64,000 nt of DNA from Acetobacter sicerae. Lineage in GTDB: Bacteria > Pseudomonadota > Alphaproteobacteria > Acetobacterales > Acetobacteraceae. The translations under genes and the position numbers were made by a program. The stretch covers positions 496,001 through 560,000 of the forward strand of contig NZ_JAAABN010000001.1 of the NCBI RefSeq assembly GCF_011516765.1, in the 5' to 3' direction. Under the pieces are notes generated by a model, which was given only the letters and a program-made list of their open reading frames with translations, ran no database searches and was not told where the DNA came from. Below are positions 8,624 to 17,951 of the stretch, piece after piece. The first letter of the stretch is position 1, and each line of letters starts with the position of its first letter.

Positions 8624-10051
8624 ATGCGCTCTTCCGCTTTTCGTCTCGGCCTGCGAGCTGTTTTCGCCACTCTGTTTCTGACTGGCGCAACAGCCCTCTC
8701 GCCCGTTACACTTCACGCCCAATCTGGAAAAATCGCTGCTTTCGATAAAAGCATGATCCATCAGGACCCTGATGGTTCCTACTATCTTTCAGCACGCGAC
8801 AAACTCGGCGTCATACTTCAGATGGAAGATGGAGATGTTATCGGGCTGAGCAAAGTCATCGAGCATCTCAAGGCCAGCCCTACGGCGTCTCCGCTTGAAA
8901 AGGTTTTTGAAGCCCGGCTTTCACTGGCGGCCATTGCGCGGAGTGCCGGTAATTTTTCCGCATCCAACGAACAGCTCGATAAACTCGCTCATGCTCTTGG
9001 CCCAATGGCTGACCCGGAGCGCATGATCACGCCTCTCGGTCTGATCATAGCGACCATGCGGACTGGCAACTTCTTTCTCGATGGTGACATCCATGCGTGG
9101 GCAATCGCGACAGACGCCATGCGCAGACAATACCTTGAGCCGCTTCGGGCGTTCTATCACATCCCGGATCTGACAGTGCGAAACGCTTCCCAGATGGATC
9201 TCGTGGTTTCACCAGACACCATACCGGAACAGAGCGTCAGCCTTTCCCCAAGCGAGACCATTCCCTTCTGGCAAAGCACACAACTGGTGAATGGCCACCA
9301 GCCGATCAACGCAAAAGGCCGCGTAACCGTTGACGGAGAAAAAACCGACGCTGTCTTCGATACGGGTTCGGATACCCTGTCAGTGCCAAGCGGCTTCGCC
9401 AGACGACACAACCTGCGGGTGATCGCAAAAAGCTCCCTGATTCAGGATGGCGCGGGGCACTCCTTTTTTGCGACATCGCAGTTTGTGATTGTGCCGTCCC
9501 TGAATATTGGCGGAACAGTTTTTCGTAACCAGATCGCATCCGTCACCAGCCCGGATAGTCCTGTCATTGTCGGGCTTCAGCAACTGCTGAAATTATCTCA
9601 CGTGACTTTCAGCAAAACAGGGCTCGAATTTGGTTCGGAAAAGCCTCTGAACTGCACGGATCCTATTGTTCTCGCTACGCTCAGAAGCGGACAGAAGGCC
9701 TGGCTGATGGATATTGTCACACTGAACGGAAGTCAGGATTTCACTATTGTCGATACGGGTAACAACGTTCCGGAGATACTGGAAGTCAATACGCCTTCCC
9801 TGACACCCTCACTCCGACAACATGCTTTCCGCGAACACCTGGCTACGATTGCAGGAGAACAGACTGCAATCGTAGCGATTGAACAAGCCTCGGTCGCCTT
9901 TGGCTCGCAGCAACTCATGGCGCCTGTTCGCTACCAGCAGACCCCGGTCCATATGCGACCGTTACTGACAACAGCCATCCTGAATTACGGAACCATCCAG
10001 TTTGACAGAAACAGCCGCGTCTTCTGCGTCAATCTTCAGACAACCCGATAG
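8624..10051 (+). CDS. exported pepsin/retropepsin-like aspartic protease with two lobes
   Basis: This 475-residue protein starts with a signal peptide (basic start, hydrophobic core, end near LHAQ) and is probably periplasmic. A helical region of about 180 residues comes next. Two retropepsin-like halves then follow. The first has the active-site motif FDTGSD (Asp246) and a later IVGLQQLLKLSHVTF segment that matches the hydrophobic-hydrophobic-Gly strand of retropepsins. The second has VDTGNN (Asp377) and a matching closing segment AILNYGTIQFD. Two catalytic Asp in one chain is the pepsin layout; most bacterial members have one and work as dimers. DTGN instead of DTG(S/T) in the second lobe is a mild deviation. 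The substrate is unknown. Confidence 0.82.
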   Translation: MRSSAFRLGLRAVFATLFLTGATALSPVTLHAQSGKIAAFDKSMIHQDPDGSYYLSARDKLGVILQMEDGDVIGLSKVIEHLKASPTASPLEKVFEARLSLAAIARSAGNFSASNEQLDKLAHALGPMADPERMITPLGLIIATMRTGNFFLDGDIHAWAIATDAMRRQYLEPLRAFYHIPDLTVRNASQMDLVVSPDTIPEQSVSLSPSETIPFWQSTQLVNGHQPINAKGRVTVDGEKTDAVFDTGSDTLSVPSGFARRHNLRVIAKSSLIQDGAGHSFFATSQFVIVPSLNIGGTVFRNQIASVTSPDSPVIVGLQQLLKLSHVTFSKTGLEFGSEKPLNCTDPIVLATLRSGQKAWLMDIVTLNGSQDFTIVDTGNNVPEILEVNTPSLTPSLRQHAFREHLATIAGEQTAIVAIEQASVAFGSQQLMAPVRYQQTPVHMRPLLTTAILNYGTIQFDRNSRVFCVNLQTTR

Positions 10052-10115
10052 TAACGGGCTATATTACTCTTACAGCATAGGAATTAGAGCAAACGGCGGC
10101 CTTGTTTAAAGAATG

Positions 10116-10158
10116 GGCATTCATCTGCTCTGTATCAGTTGCAGAACAGATGAATGCC
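10116..10158. terminator. long intergenic hairpin between convergent genes
   Basis: GGCATTCATCTG (10116-10127) pairs perfectly with CAGATGAATGCC (10147-10158). After a C/A mismatch the stem continues with TCTG and CAGA around a 9-base loop. It sits between two convergent genes, where a bidirectional terminator would be expected. There is no U-run on either side, so function is uncertain. Confidence 0.5.
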
Positions 10159-10180
10159 GGAAATATATGATTAAACCTTA

Positions 10181-10909
10181 TTATCTGCTTTTTGTATTTT
10201 TATGTTTATTCTGAAACTGTTCGATTTCTCCACGCAGATTGCCAATCGGCGCAGCATTGATCGTGTCCTGATAGGTATTGCCGTCCCAGAGCCAGCGATC
10301 CGAACCATCCACCATAAGATCATACATGCCACGATGACTGGTCGGCAGCACGGCAATCTGACCGCTTACGGAATCCAGGATTTTCACCCAGTCCTGACCC
10401 TTGTGCAGATACACATCGGTTGAACATCCAGCCGATCCACATAATGCGGCCGACTGAAGTTCAATGAACAGTGCAACATCGCCTTTTTGGGTCGAAAGCG
10501 GAGCCGAGCCTATCAGCACAAGAGGCTCTTCCTTGTGACGGCGCGATGTCGCGATGTCCTCAGCCGCGAGTTTACGCGCTTCCCTGTCCAGTTCCGTTCC
10601 CGGCTGCTGGGTCAGAATGACAGGATTGCCTTTCGACGAAGCACTCGTCGTTTTAGAGGTGGCGCGATGCCTTGTATGGGAGGTGGTGTGATGGGTCTGC
10701 GTGGTGGCCGCCTGTACATACCCTGATGAAAACACCAGAGAGGACAGACAGGCTCCCAGCATGACCGCTGACCGTTGCCCGCGAAGACGCTGCTGAACAG
10801 ATGAAGCCGTCACTGCGAAGCGTTTTACTGATGGCGACAGGGAAAATGAATGCAAGACTGAAAAACTCCACCTGACGATCATGCCCGAAGGGTCATGACG
10901 AAGACACAT
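10181..10909 (-). CDS. exported protein of unknown function with a Cys-pair domain
   Basis: I do not recognise a named family with confidence. A hydrophobic segment ending near GYVQAA looks like a signal peptide, but it lies about 50 residues from the first ATG. The true start may therefore be internal, for example the GTG at 10813. A His/Thr/Ser-rich linker follows. The C-terminal 110 residues contain a CGSAGC pair followed by VYLHKGQDWVKILDSVSG and RGMYDLMVDGSDRWLW. This resembles envelope proteins with a CG..GC motif and a W-rich closing strand, so a disulphide is likely. The C-terminus is Lys/Asn-rich. Envelope location is inferred. Confidence 0.7.
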   Translation of the reverse strand: MCLRHDPSGMIVRWSFSVLHSFSLSPSVKRFAVTASSVQQRLRGQRSAVMLGACLSSLVFSSGYVQAATTQTHHTTSHTRHRATSKTTSASSKGNPVILTQQPGTELDREARKLAAEDIATSRRHKEEPLVLIGSAPLSTQKGDVALFIELQSAALCGSAGCSTDVYLHKGQDWVKILDSVSGQIAVLPTSHRGMYDLMVDGSDRWLWDGNTYQDTINAAPIGNLRGEIEQFQNKHKNTKSR

Positions 10910-10962
10910 CAACCACTTATTCCTGCTACCATACCGTAATTCCCTGAAGGAGCGAGACGATC

Positions 10963-11217
10963 TTGCAGGACATCCCTTTTTCCATTCAGCCGGGTCTGTA
11001 CCGGCATTACAAGGGGGGACTTTATACAGTCCTTCATACGGTGCGTCACAGTGAAACGGAGGAGTGGCTGGTTATCTATCGAAGTGAAGCCCACGGCACC
11101 CTGTGGGCGCGACCGTTGTCCATGTGGACCGAACTTGTCGATGGCAGACCCCGGTTCGCCTTCGTGGAACCCGACGAGGGCAGCAGATCCGGAGACAGGT
11201 TTTCAGGGCGAGCCTGA
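10963..11217 (+). CDS. DUF1653-family protein
   Basis: This 84-residue protein matches the DUF1653 pattern: GLYRHYKGGLYTVLHTVRHS, then EEWLVIYRS and WARPLSMWTE. The family is a small, soluble beta-rich domain of unknown function found across bacteria. The start appears to be a TTG at 10963 with AAGGAG about ten bases upstream, as no ATG lies between that site and the conserved region. It ends just before a strong bidirectional terminator. Confidence 0.88.
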   Translation: MQDIPFSIQPGLYRHYKGGLYTVLHTVRHSETEEWLVIYRSEAHGTLWARPLSMWTELVDGRPRFAFVEPDEGSRSGDRFSGRA

Positions 11218-11231
11218 GATCTTTCCATAAA

Positions 11232-11267
11232 AAAAGTCCTCTCCAACGTGCGCTGGAGAGGACTTTT
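11232..11267. terminator. strong bidirectional intrinsic terminator
   Basis: A perfect 14-bp stem (AAAAGTCCTCTCCA with its complement) encloses an 8-base loop. The A-run and T-run at the two ends let it work on both strands. It separates the convergent DUF1653 and DUF2501 genes. Confidence 0.92.
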
Positions 11268-11288
11268 CCTGCCGGACTGTCCGAAATA

Positions 11289-11702
11289 TCAGATCAGAGA
11301 CTTGGCGCGGGCCAGAACTGATGAGCAGACATTGCCCTGAGCAGCAGGTTCCAGCGACGTGATGGTCGAACGGTTGCCGTTGATCAGGAACTCACCTGAT
11401 GAACCGATCGCGTAGTCCATGTTGCCATTGTGATCCATGGGAACAGCGTTCGTCTTGGCGTTGATCGCAGCCTGAAGCGAGTCACCATCATCGTGAGAGA
11501 CCTGATTGGTCTCCACGCAATAGTTCAGCAGGCCAGCCACGTTGGCCGGAGAAACGGAAGCGACATCTGCCGGAGATGCAACAGCCGTAGGAGCCTTGCC
11601 GTAAACAGCAGGCAGTTCGGCGGCATGGGCTGAAAGTGCGACGGACGCGGCGCCCGCGACAAAAGACGTCGCAGCAAGAACGCGAAGGTAAAAACGGGTC
11701 AT
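11289..11702 (-). CDS. exported DUF2501 (YjjA-like) protein
   Basis: This 137-residue protein has a signal peptide (RFYLRVLAATSFVAGAASVA ending in AHAAE). Its mature part fits DUF2501: SPANVAGLLNYCVETNQVS, a central MDYAIGSSGEFLING, and the closing NVCSSVLARAKSLI. Two conserved cysteines (in NYC and NVC) probably form a disulphide in the periplasm. Escherichia coli YjjA belongs to this family; no biochemical role is established. AGGAG lies six bases before the ATG. Confidence 0.85.
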   Translation of the reverse strand: MTRFYLRVLAATSFVAGAASVALSAHAAELPAVYGKAPTAVASPADVASVSPANVAGLLNYCVETNQVSHDDGDSLQAAINAKTNAVPMDHNGNMDYAIGSSGEFLINGNRSTITSLEPAAQGNVCSSVLARAKSLI

Positions 11703-11848
11703 CGAAAGCTCCTGTTGCTTTGTCGGTATGTTGCTTCAATGCAATCTTCCGCGCAACACATGCAGGAGGCATAGGGCCATGTCTCACGGGGGAAACAGGC
11801 GTTCACAATATCGGGAGGTTTGTAAAACCCCGTTCAGAAAAGTCTTTC

Positions 11849-11922
11849 TGGAGCGGGTGAAGGGAATCGAACCCTCGTATGCAGCTTGGGAAGCTGCCGT
11901 TCTACCATTGAACTACACCCGC
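11849..11922 (-). tRNA. tRNA-Gly (anticodon CCC)
   Basis: A full cloverleaf can be drawn. The acceptor stem is GCGGGTG with CACCCGC and a U discriminator, CCA is encoded, the D-arm is AGTTCAATGGTAGA, and GGTTCGATTCC forms the T-arm. The anticodon stem GCAGC/GCTGC holds the loop TTCCCAA, giving CCC. The sequence is close to bacterial tRNA-Gly(CCC). A 14-bp perfect palindrome (11942-11955) lies 20 bases upstream of its 5' end. Confidence 0.97.
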
Positions 11923-11999
11923 ATTCCCCTGCTCTATAATCTGCCCGATCGGGCATGGCAATCACTCCACGCCCACTGCCACGCCCGGCGGATAGATCA

Positions 12000-13505
12000 T
12001 CAGAGTTTCGACGGAACTCTTGGTGAACGCACGGTCTGCTCGCTCCATCCGCCCCCAAGGGCGCGATAGAACGTCACGATATTTTCATATCGAGCGACCT
12101 GCACCGCCACACGGGACTGCTCCGCCTGAAGCAGATTCCGCTGCATGACCAACTGATTGAGATAGGAGTCCGTTCCCACGGAATACCGCATCTTGGAGAG
12201 ACGGTACGCATCGGCCATCTCATGAACATAGTCGTCCATGCGGCGGCTCTCTTCCAGATAGGTGGCGCGTGCCACAAGCGTATCCGACACCTCGCGGAAA
12301 GCCGTCTGGATCGCCTTTTCATATGTCGCCAGCTTGATGTCCCTGCCCGCCTTGGCAGATTCCAGATTTCCCCTGTTCTGACCCCAAGTGAATATCGGAA
12401 TGCTGACATTGGGTTGCAGACCCCATGTCGTCGCTGGAGCCGTAAACAGACGGTGGAACAGCAGACTGCTGACGCCATCTGTCGCCGTCAGTGTGAATTT
12501 CGGGAAGAACGCGGCGCGGGCCGCGCCAATGGTGGCGTTTGCCGACAGCAGATCATGCTCGGCGGCAATGATGTCCGGACGCCGGAACAGAAGATCCGAC
12601 GGGAGTCCGGCTGGAATATCCGCCATCAGGTTCTGCTCGCCCAGCGGACGGGCCGGAGGGAGATCGGCCGGGATCGGCGCACCGATCAGCAGGGTGATGT
12701 TGTTTTCATCCTGCGCCACAAGCCGGGTCTGCTGCGCCTGAAGCTGACGGGCCTGATCCACCTGCGTTTCCGCCTGTCGCACGGTCAGCAGGTTTTCTTC
12801 ACCATGATCGTAGCGCAGGCGAATGAGCTTGAGATTCTCATCCAGATTCGCGACTGCCCTGTTGGCGATGTCGAGAACTTCCTTATCCCCCAACCAGGCC
12901 AGATAGGCGTTGGCGACCTGCGAAACGATGCTGATCCGCACGGACCGTTCGGCCGCCACCTGTTTCAGGGCGGCTTCGGCCGTCGATTTCGACAGACTGC
13001 GGATACGACCGAAAATATCGATCTCATAGGAAGAAAAACCGATGCCCGCACTGTAATAACGGAATGTCGAAATGGTCTCACCGACGCCCGGCGCGAAGCT
13101 GAAACCGGCAGTCTGGGACGGAGCCATATACATCGCCTGCCCCGTCGCCCCGATGGGCGGAAGCAGAGACGCGTGCTGCACGTCATATTGCGCCGCCGAC
13201 TGCGCGATGTTCGCTACGGCGACACGCAGATCACGGTTCTCACGCATGGCGATCGCAATCAGCGCCTTGAGACGCGGATCAACAAAGAAGTCCGCCCAGC
13301 CGATATCAGAAGCCGGTGTTTGCAGGACGTCTTCAGCCTTCTTCGGCTTCGCCATCGGCTCGGCAGGATAGGCGCCCGCCACAGGCGCTTTCGGCCTGTG
13401 ATAGGTCGGCTCCATGGTACAGCCCGCCAGCAGCATCGCCGCCATGGTCATACTGCCGGAACGGGAGACCACTCCACTACGGACGCGAGAAAGAACGCTC
13501 ATCAT
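12000..13505 (-). CDS. RND efflux outer-membrane lipoprotein, NodT/OprM family
   Basis: This is the outer-membrane channel of the tripartite pump encoded here, a 501-residue precursor. It has a lipoprotein signal with lipobox LLAGC and the two OEP repeats typical of the TolC/OprM family, seen as DIGWADFFVDPRLKALI, LRVAVANIAQS and RRPDIIAAEHDLLSANATIG. It should form a trimeric beta-barrel with a long periplasmic helical tunnel. Two adjacent ATGs (13505 and 13502) overlap the stop of the pump gene; GGAGG spacing favours the second. It is the last gene of the operon. Confidence 0.95.
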   Translation of the reverse strand: MMSVLSRVRSGVVSRSGSMTMAAMLLAGCTMEPTYHRPKAPVAGAYPAEPMAKPKKAEDVLQTPASDIGWADFFVDPRLKALIAIAMRENRDLRVAVANIAQSAAQYDVQHASLLPPIGATGQAMYMAPSQTAGFSFAPGVGETISTFRYYSAGIGFSSYEIDIFGRIRSLSKSTAEAALKQVAAERSVRISIVSQVANAYLAWLGDKEVLDIANRAVANLDENLKLIRLRYDHGEENLLTVRQAETQVDQARQLQAQQTRLVAQDENNITLLIGAPIPADLPPARPLGEQNLMADIPAGLPSDLLFRRPDIIAAEHDLLSANATIGAARAAFFPKFTLTATDGVSSLLFHRLFTAPATTWGLQPNVSIPIFTWGQNRGNLESAKAGRDIKLATYEKAIQTAFREVSDTLVARATYLEESRRMDDYVHEMADAYRLSKMRYSVGTDSYLNQLVMQRNLLQAEQSRVAVQVARYENIVTFYRALGGGWSEQTVRSPRVPSKL

Positions 13506-16500
13506 GTCGCCTCCGGCGTGGCGGTGGGAGGAAGTCTGTCATCGTCACGGCGCTCCGACAGGCGACGCACCCTGAACAGGCGCAGCACCAGAACAAAGAA
13601 CAGCGGCACGAAGAAGATGGCCAGGAAGGTCGCGGTCAGCATGCCGCCGACCACGCTGATACCGATGGCCTGACGTGCGGCGGAACCGGCGCCCGAGGCG
13701 ATGGCCAGCGGGAGCACACCCAGCACGAAGGCGATCGACGTCATCAGGATCGGGCGCAGTCGCTCGCGTCCAGCGTTGACCACGGCCTCTTCCAATGTCT
13801 GCCCCGCTTCGAAGTTCGCCTTGGCGAATTCGACGATCAGAATGGCGTTCTTGACCGCCAGACCGACCGTGGTGAGCAGGCCGACCTGGAAATAGACGTC
13901 ATTGTCGCGGTTGCACCACAGTGTGGCGGCAATGGCGCCCAGCACGCCGAGCGGAATGACCAGGATCACCGCGAAGGGGATGGCCCAGCTTTCATACAGA
14001 GCCGCAAGGCAGAGCAGGATGACGGTTGCGGCCAGCGCATAGAGTGGACCGGTCGAAGAGCCAGCCGCCATCTGCTCGAAGGACAGGCCGGTCCATTCAT
14101 AACCGATGCCGGGCGGCAGATCGTTCAGGATCTGCGTAATCGCGGCAATGGCGTCGCCGGAGCTGTAACCGACCGCAGGCTGACCGAGAATTTCAAAGGC
14201 GTTCAGGCCGTTGTAGTTCTCCACCTTCTGCGGCCCGACAATCCAGTTCCCGCTGACAACAGCATTGAACGGAACCATCGTCCCACCCGTGTTGCGCAGG
14301 TACCAGGCGTCCAGATCAACCGGCACCATGCGCGAGGACGGCATGCCCTGAATATAAACCTGCTTCACACGGTCATCGCGCATGAACTGGTTCACATAGA
14401 TGGAACCCAATGCGCCGTTGACCAGCGTGTTGATGTCCGCAACCGACACACCCAGCGCGTTGGCTTTTTCACGGTCAATATCAAGATGATATTGCGGCGC
14501 GTCTTCCATGCCGTTCGGACGGACAGCCATCAGGCGTTTGTCCTGCGCAGCGCGTCCGAGAACCATGTTACGGGCGGCAAGGAGCTGGTCATGACCAACA
14601 TGGCCACGATCTTCCAGCTCAAGGTCGAAGCCTGAAGCGTTACCCAGTTCGAGCACGGCAGGCGGATTGATGGCGAAAATCTGCGCCTCCGGGTCACCCC
14701 AGAAATGCATCATGATACGCCCGGCGACAGCCGCCGCGCCCTGCCCCGCTCCCGTGCGCTCATCCCACGGTTTCAGCTTGATGAAGAAGGCGCCGGCACT
14801 CTGTCCCTGCCCGGCAAAGTTGAAGCCGTTCATGACATAGACGGACTCAACATTCGCGCTCTCGGTCTTGAGAACGTAATCCGAGACCTTCTTCGTGACT
14901 TTCGCCGTCTGTTCCTGCGTCGCGCCCGGAGGCGTCGTCACCTGTCCGAAGATCAGGCCCTGATCCTCGTCGGGAAGGAAGCCGCCCGGAAGGCGCATGA
15001 ACAGGAAGACCGCGCAGGCCGTAATCACGGCAAACCCGATCATCGACAGGACCCGATGGCCGATGATCAGATTGACCCCACGCAGATAGCCATGCGTCAG
15101 ACGGTTGAAGGCACGGTTGAACCAGCCAGCCAGTCCCCTGGTCTTTTCATGCTCGCCCGGCTTGAGCATCGTCGCGCACAACGCCGGGGTCATGATCATC
15201 GCCACCAGCACGGACAGCCACATGGCGGCGCAGATGGTGATGGAGAACTGGCGATAGATCACACCCGTGGAGCCGGTGAAAGCCGCCATGGGCAGGAACA
15301 CGGCCGTCAGCACCAGCACGATGCCGATCAGCGCGCCGGAGATTTCATCCATCGACACACGGGCCGCTTCTCTCGGTGAGAGATTCTTCTCGTGCATCAC
15401 GCGCTCGACGTTTTCGACAACGACGATGGCGTCATCCACCAGCAGGCCGACGGCCAGAACCATGGCAAGCATGGTCAGTGTGTTGATCGAGAACCCCAGA
15501 GCCGACAGGAAGCCGAACGTGCCGAGCAGCACCACCGGAACAGCGATGGTCGGGATCAACGTGGCGCGGAAGTTCTGGAGGAACACCAGCATCACAAGGA
15601 AGACGAGCCCGATTGCTTCAGCAAGGGTAACGACCACTTCATGGATGGACAGGACGATGAACGGCTCGGTATCGAGCGGGTAGAAGGTCTTCAGCCCGGC
15701 CGGATAGAACTTCTCAAGACGCTTCACTTCCTCACGCACGGCGGCTTCGGTCGTCAGCTGGTTGGCGCCGGGCGTCAGCTTCAGCGCCATACCGGCGGCC
15801 GGATGGCCGTTATAAAGCGAGTTGAAGTTGTAGCTCTGCGCGCCGAACTCCACCTTGGCGACGTCGCCGATGCGGACCTGTGAGCCGTTGGGCATGACCT
15901 TCAGCAGGATCTTGCGGAACTCCTCGGGCGCCGTCAGTCGTGTCGGACCGATGATGGTCGCATCCAGACTGGCGCCCGGCACCGCAGGAAGACCACCCAG
16001 TTCACCTGACGAGACCTGAATGTTCTGGCTCTGGATAGCCGCCTGCACGTCCCCTACGGTCAGCCCGTAGCTGTAAAGTTTGCGCGGATCGAGCCAGATA
16101 CGCATCGCGTATTCCGAACCGAACAGGGTGTGATCGCCCACGCCGGTGACACGAGACAGCGGATCGGACACGTTGGAGGCAACATAGTCCGCGATATCCT
16201 GCGCGTTCATGGAGCCATCGGCGGAGATGAAGCCGATGACCATCATGAAGTTCTTCACGGCCTTGGCGACCGTAAGACCCTGCGCGGTCACTTCCGTTGG
16301 AAGACGTGGCTGGGCAAGCTGCAGCTTGTTCTGCACCTGCACCTGCGCAATGTCAGGATTGGTTCCCTGCTCGAAGGTCAGGTCGATTTCCATCTGACCC
16401 GACGCATAGGACTGCGACGAGATATATTCGAGATGATCGAGACCGAACATCTGCTGAAGGATCGGCCGCACCACCGTGTTGTTCACGGTTTCCGCCGAAG

Positions 16501-16654
16501 CGCCGGGATAGGTCACACTGACGGAGACCTGTGGCGGGGCGATGGATGGATACTGCGCGATCGGCATGCGGAATATGGCCACACTGCCTATCAGCATGAT
16601 GATAAGGCCGATGACCCACGCGAAGACCGGCCGGTCAATGAAGAAGCGTGACAT
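13502..16654 (-). CDS. RND multidrug efflux permease, AcrB/HAE1 family
   Basis: This is the 1050-residue inner-membrane proton-driven pump. The start SRFFIDRPVFAWVIGLIIML is the classical HAE1 N-terminus. Proton-relay aspartates lie in TM4 (VGLLVDDAIVVVENVER), and the two-fold layout of six TM helices plus a large periplasmic porter loop is evident. Substrates are probably amphiphilic drugs, dyes, bile-like compounds or solvents, but specificity cannot be read. The gene sits between its adaptor (5-base gap) and its outer-membrane channel (4-base overlap), and the operon is divergent from a TetR regulator. Confidence 0.97.
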   Translation of the reverse strand: MSRFFIDRPVFAWVIGLIIMLIGSVAIFRMPIAQYPSIAPPQVSVSVTYPGASAETVNNTVVRPILQQMFGLDHLEYISSQSYASGQMEIDLTFEQGTNPDIAQVQVQNKLQLAQPRLPTEVTAQGLTVAKAVKNFMMVIGFISADGSMNAQDIADYVASNVSDPLSRVTGVGDHTLFGSEYAMRIWLDPRKLYSYGLTVGDVQAAIQSQNIQVSSGELGGLPAVPGASLDATIIGPTRLTAPEEFRKILLKVMPNGSQVRIGDVAKVEFGAQSYNFNSLYNGHPAAGMALKLTPGANQLTTEAAVREEVKRLEKFYPAGLKTFYPLDTEPFIVLSIHEVVVTLAEAIGLVFLVMLVFLQNFRATLIPTIAVPVVLLGTFGFLSALGFSINTLTMLAMVLAVGLLVDDAIVVVENVERVMHEKNLSPREAARVSMDEISGALIGIVLVLTAVFLPMAAFTGSTGVIYRQFSITICAAMWLSVLVAMIMTPALCATMLKPGEHEKTRGLAGWFNRAFNRLTHGYLRGVNLIIGHRVLSMIGFAVITACAVFLFMRLPGGFLPDEDQGLIFGQVTTPPGATQEQTAKVTKKVSDYVLKTESANVESVYVMNGFNFAGQGQSAGAFFIKLKPWDERTGAGQGAAAVAGRIMMHFWGDPEAQIFAINPPAVLELGNASGFDLELEDRGHVGHDQLLAARNMVLGRAAQDKRLMAVRPNGMEDAPQYHLDIDREKANALGVSVADINTLVNGALGSIYVNQFMRDDRVKQVYIQGMPSSRMVPVDLDAWYLRNTGGTMVPFNAVVSGNWIVGPQKVENYNGLNAFEILGQPAVGYSSGDAIAAITQILNDLPPGIGYEWTGLSFEQMAAGSSTGPLYALAATVILLCLAALYESWAIPFAVILVIPLGVLGAIAATLWCNRDNDVYFQVGLLTTVGLAVKNAILIVEFAKANFEAGQTLEEAVVNAGRERLRPILMTSIAFVLGVLPLAIASGAGSAARQAIGISVVGGMLTATFLAIFFVPLFFVLVLRLFRVRRLSERRDDDRLPPTATPEAT

Positions 16655-16659
16655 GCTGC

Positions 16660-17895
16660 TTAGTTTTTCCCGGCGTCTGAGGAGGACGCGCCAGCAGGCT
16701 GGGCGTCTGAAGGCTGGGTATTGGCAGGTTGCGCGTCAGGGGCAGCGGCTTCCTTGAACGGCGTAACCGTGACCTTGTCGCCCGGATGCACTTTCTGAAG
16801 GCCGATCACCACCACCCGGTCTCCTGCCTTCAGGCCGGAGCTTACGATCCAGTCACTGTCATGCGTGGAGCTGGTCGTGATCGCGCGCTGGGCGACCTTG
16901 TCCCCTTCTTCCACGACCATCACCTGCGGATCACCATGACTGTTCCGCGTCACAGCCTGCTGGGGCACGAGCAGAGCCTGCGGATTGGTGCCCTCATCGA
17001 GCGTTGCATGCACATACATGCCCGGCAGGAGGTATTTCTGCGGATTGGGGAAGACGGCCCGGACTACGATTGTCGCTGTGGCTTCATCCACATTGACTTC
17101 GCTGAACTGCATCTTTCCGACCTGATCGTATGTGGAGCCGTCCTCCAGCTCCAGCGAGACCGGCACGGAATTGTCGGCATTGGTGTGAATCTGTCCTGCG
17201 GCAACCTCGCGGCGCAGACGAAGCAGGGAAATCGCGGGCAGATTGACGTCAACGTAAATCGGGTCAAGACGCGTGATGATGGCGAGGTTGCTCGACTGAC
17301 CGGCCTGCACCAGAGCGCCGACCGTCAGGATCGTACGACCGATGCGTCCGGAAATCGGCGCGTTGACGTGCGTGTAGCGCAGATTGGTGGCGGCGTTTTC
17401 CACCTGTCCCTTCGCGATCAGGATCTGGGCGTCGGCGGAGCGCGAGGCGGCCAGAGCGTCGTCATATTCCTGCTTGCTGACGGCGTGCGCTGCTTTCAGC
17501 GGACCATAACGCTCCAGCTTGGCCTTTGCCGTAATGGCATTTGCCTGAGCCTGCGCGAGTTGACCGTTGGCGCTGTCATAAGCCGCCTGATAGATGCTCG
17601 GATCGATCTGATAGAGCTGCTGCCCGGCCTGCACATCCGTTCCCTGAACGAACAGGCGCTTCTGGATGACGCCGCTGACCTGCGGGCGGACCATTGCGAT
17701 TTCATAGGCTTCGGTACGTCCGGGAAGCACGGTACGAATCTGGACCGGACGGGGCTTCACGGTCAGCACTTCCACCTGCTGTGGCGGTGGCGCACCCTGC
17801 TGCGGGGCTTTCTTGTTACAGGCAGTCAGAACCAGCAGGCTGGCAACCGATGCGCACAGGGCCGGGGCTGAAAAACTACGGACGGGGCTTTTCAC
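16660..17895 (-). CDS. RND efflux periplasmic adaptor, AcrA family
   Basis: This 411-residue membrane-fusion lipoprotein links the pump to the outer-membrane channel. It has an N-terminal lipobox (LLVLTAC), a lipoyl half-motif (PGRTEAYEIAMVRPQVSGVI), a helical hairpin rich in Ala/Gln, the second lipoyl half (YTHVNAPISGRIGR), a beta-barrel, and a Pro/Ala-rich tail ending SSSDAGKN. Translation appears to start at a GTG (17895) with AGGA about eight bases upstream. It is the first gene of the operon. Confidence 0.95.
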   Translation of the reverse strand: MKSPVRSFSAPALCASVASLLVLTACNKKAPQQGAPPPQQVEVLTVKPRPVQIRTVLPGRTEAYEIAMVRPQVSGVIQKRLFVQGTDVQAGQQLYQIDPSIYQAAYDSANGQLAQAQANAITAKAKLERYGPLKAAHAVSKQEYDDALAASRSADAQILIAKGQVENAATNLRYTHVNAPISGRIGRTILTVGALVQAGQSSNLAIITRLDPIYVDVNLPAISLLRLRREVAAGQIHTNADNSVPVSLELEDGSTYDQVGKMQFSEVNVDEATATIVVRAVFPNPQKYLLPGMYVHATLDEGTNPQALLVPQQAVTRNSHGDPQVMVVEEGDKVAQRAITTSSTHDSDWIVSSGLKAGDRVVVIGLQKVHPGDKVTVTPFKEAAAPDAQPANTQPSDAQPAGASSSDAGKN

Positions 17896-17951
17896 GGATA
17901 CATCCTGCTGATTGTGTGTAGAATAGAAACGGGAACGGCATGATCGGCCCT

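Noticed and set aside
12222-14635. Long plus-strand frames opposite the efflux genes
   Set aside because: They are antisense to the NodT and AcrB-type genes, with compositions that mirror those genes.
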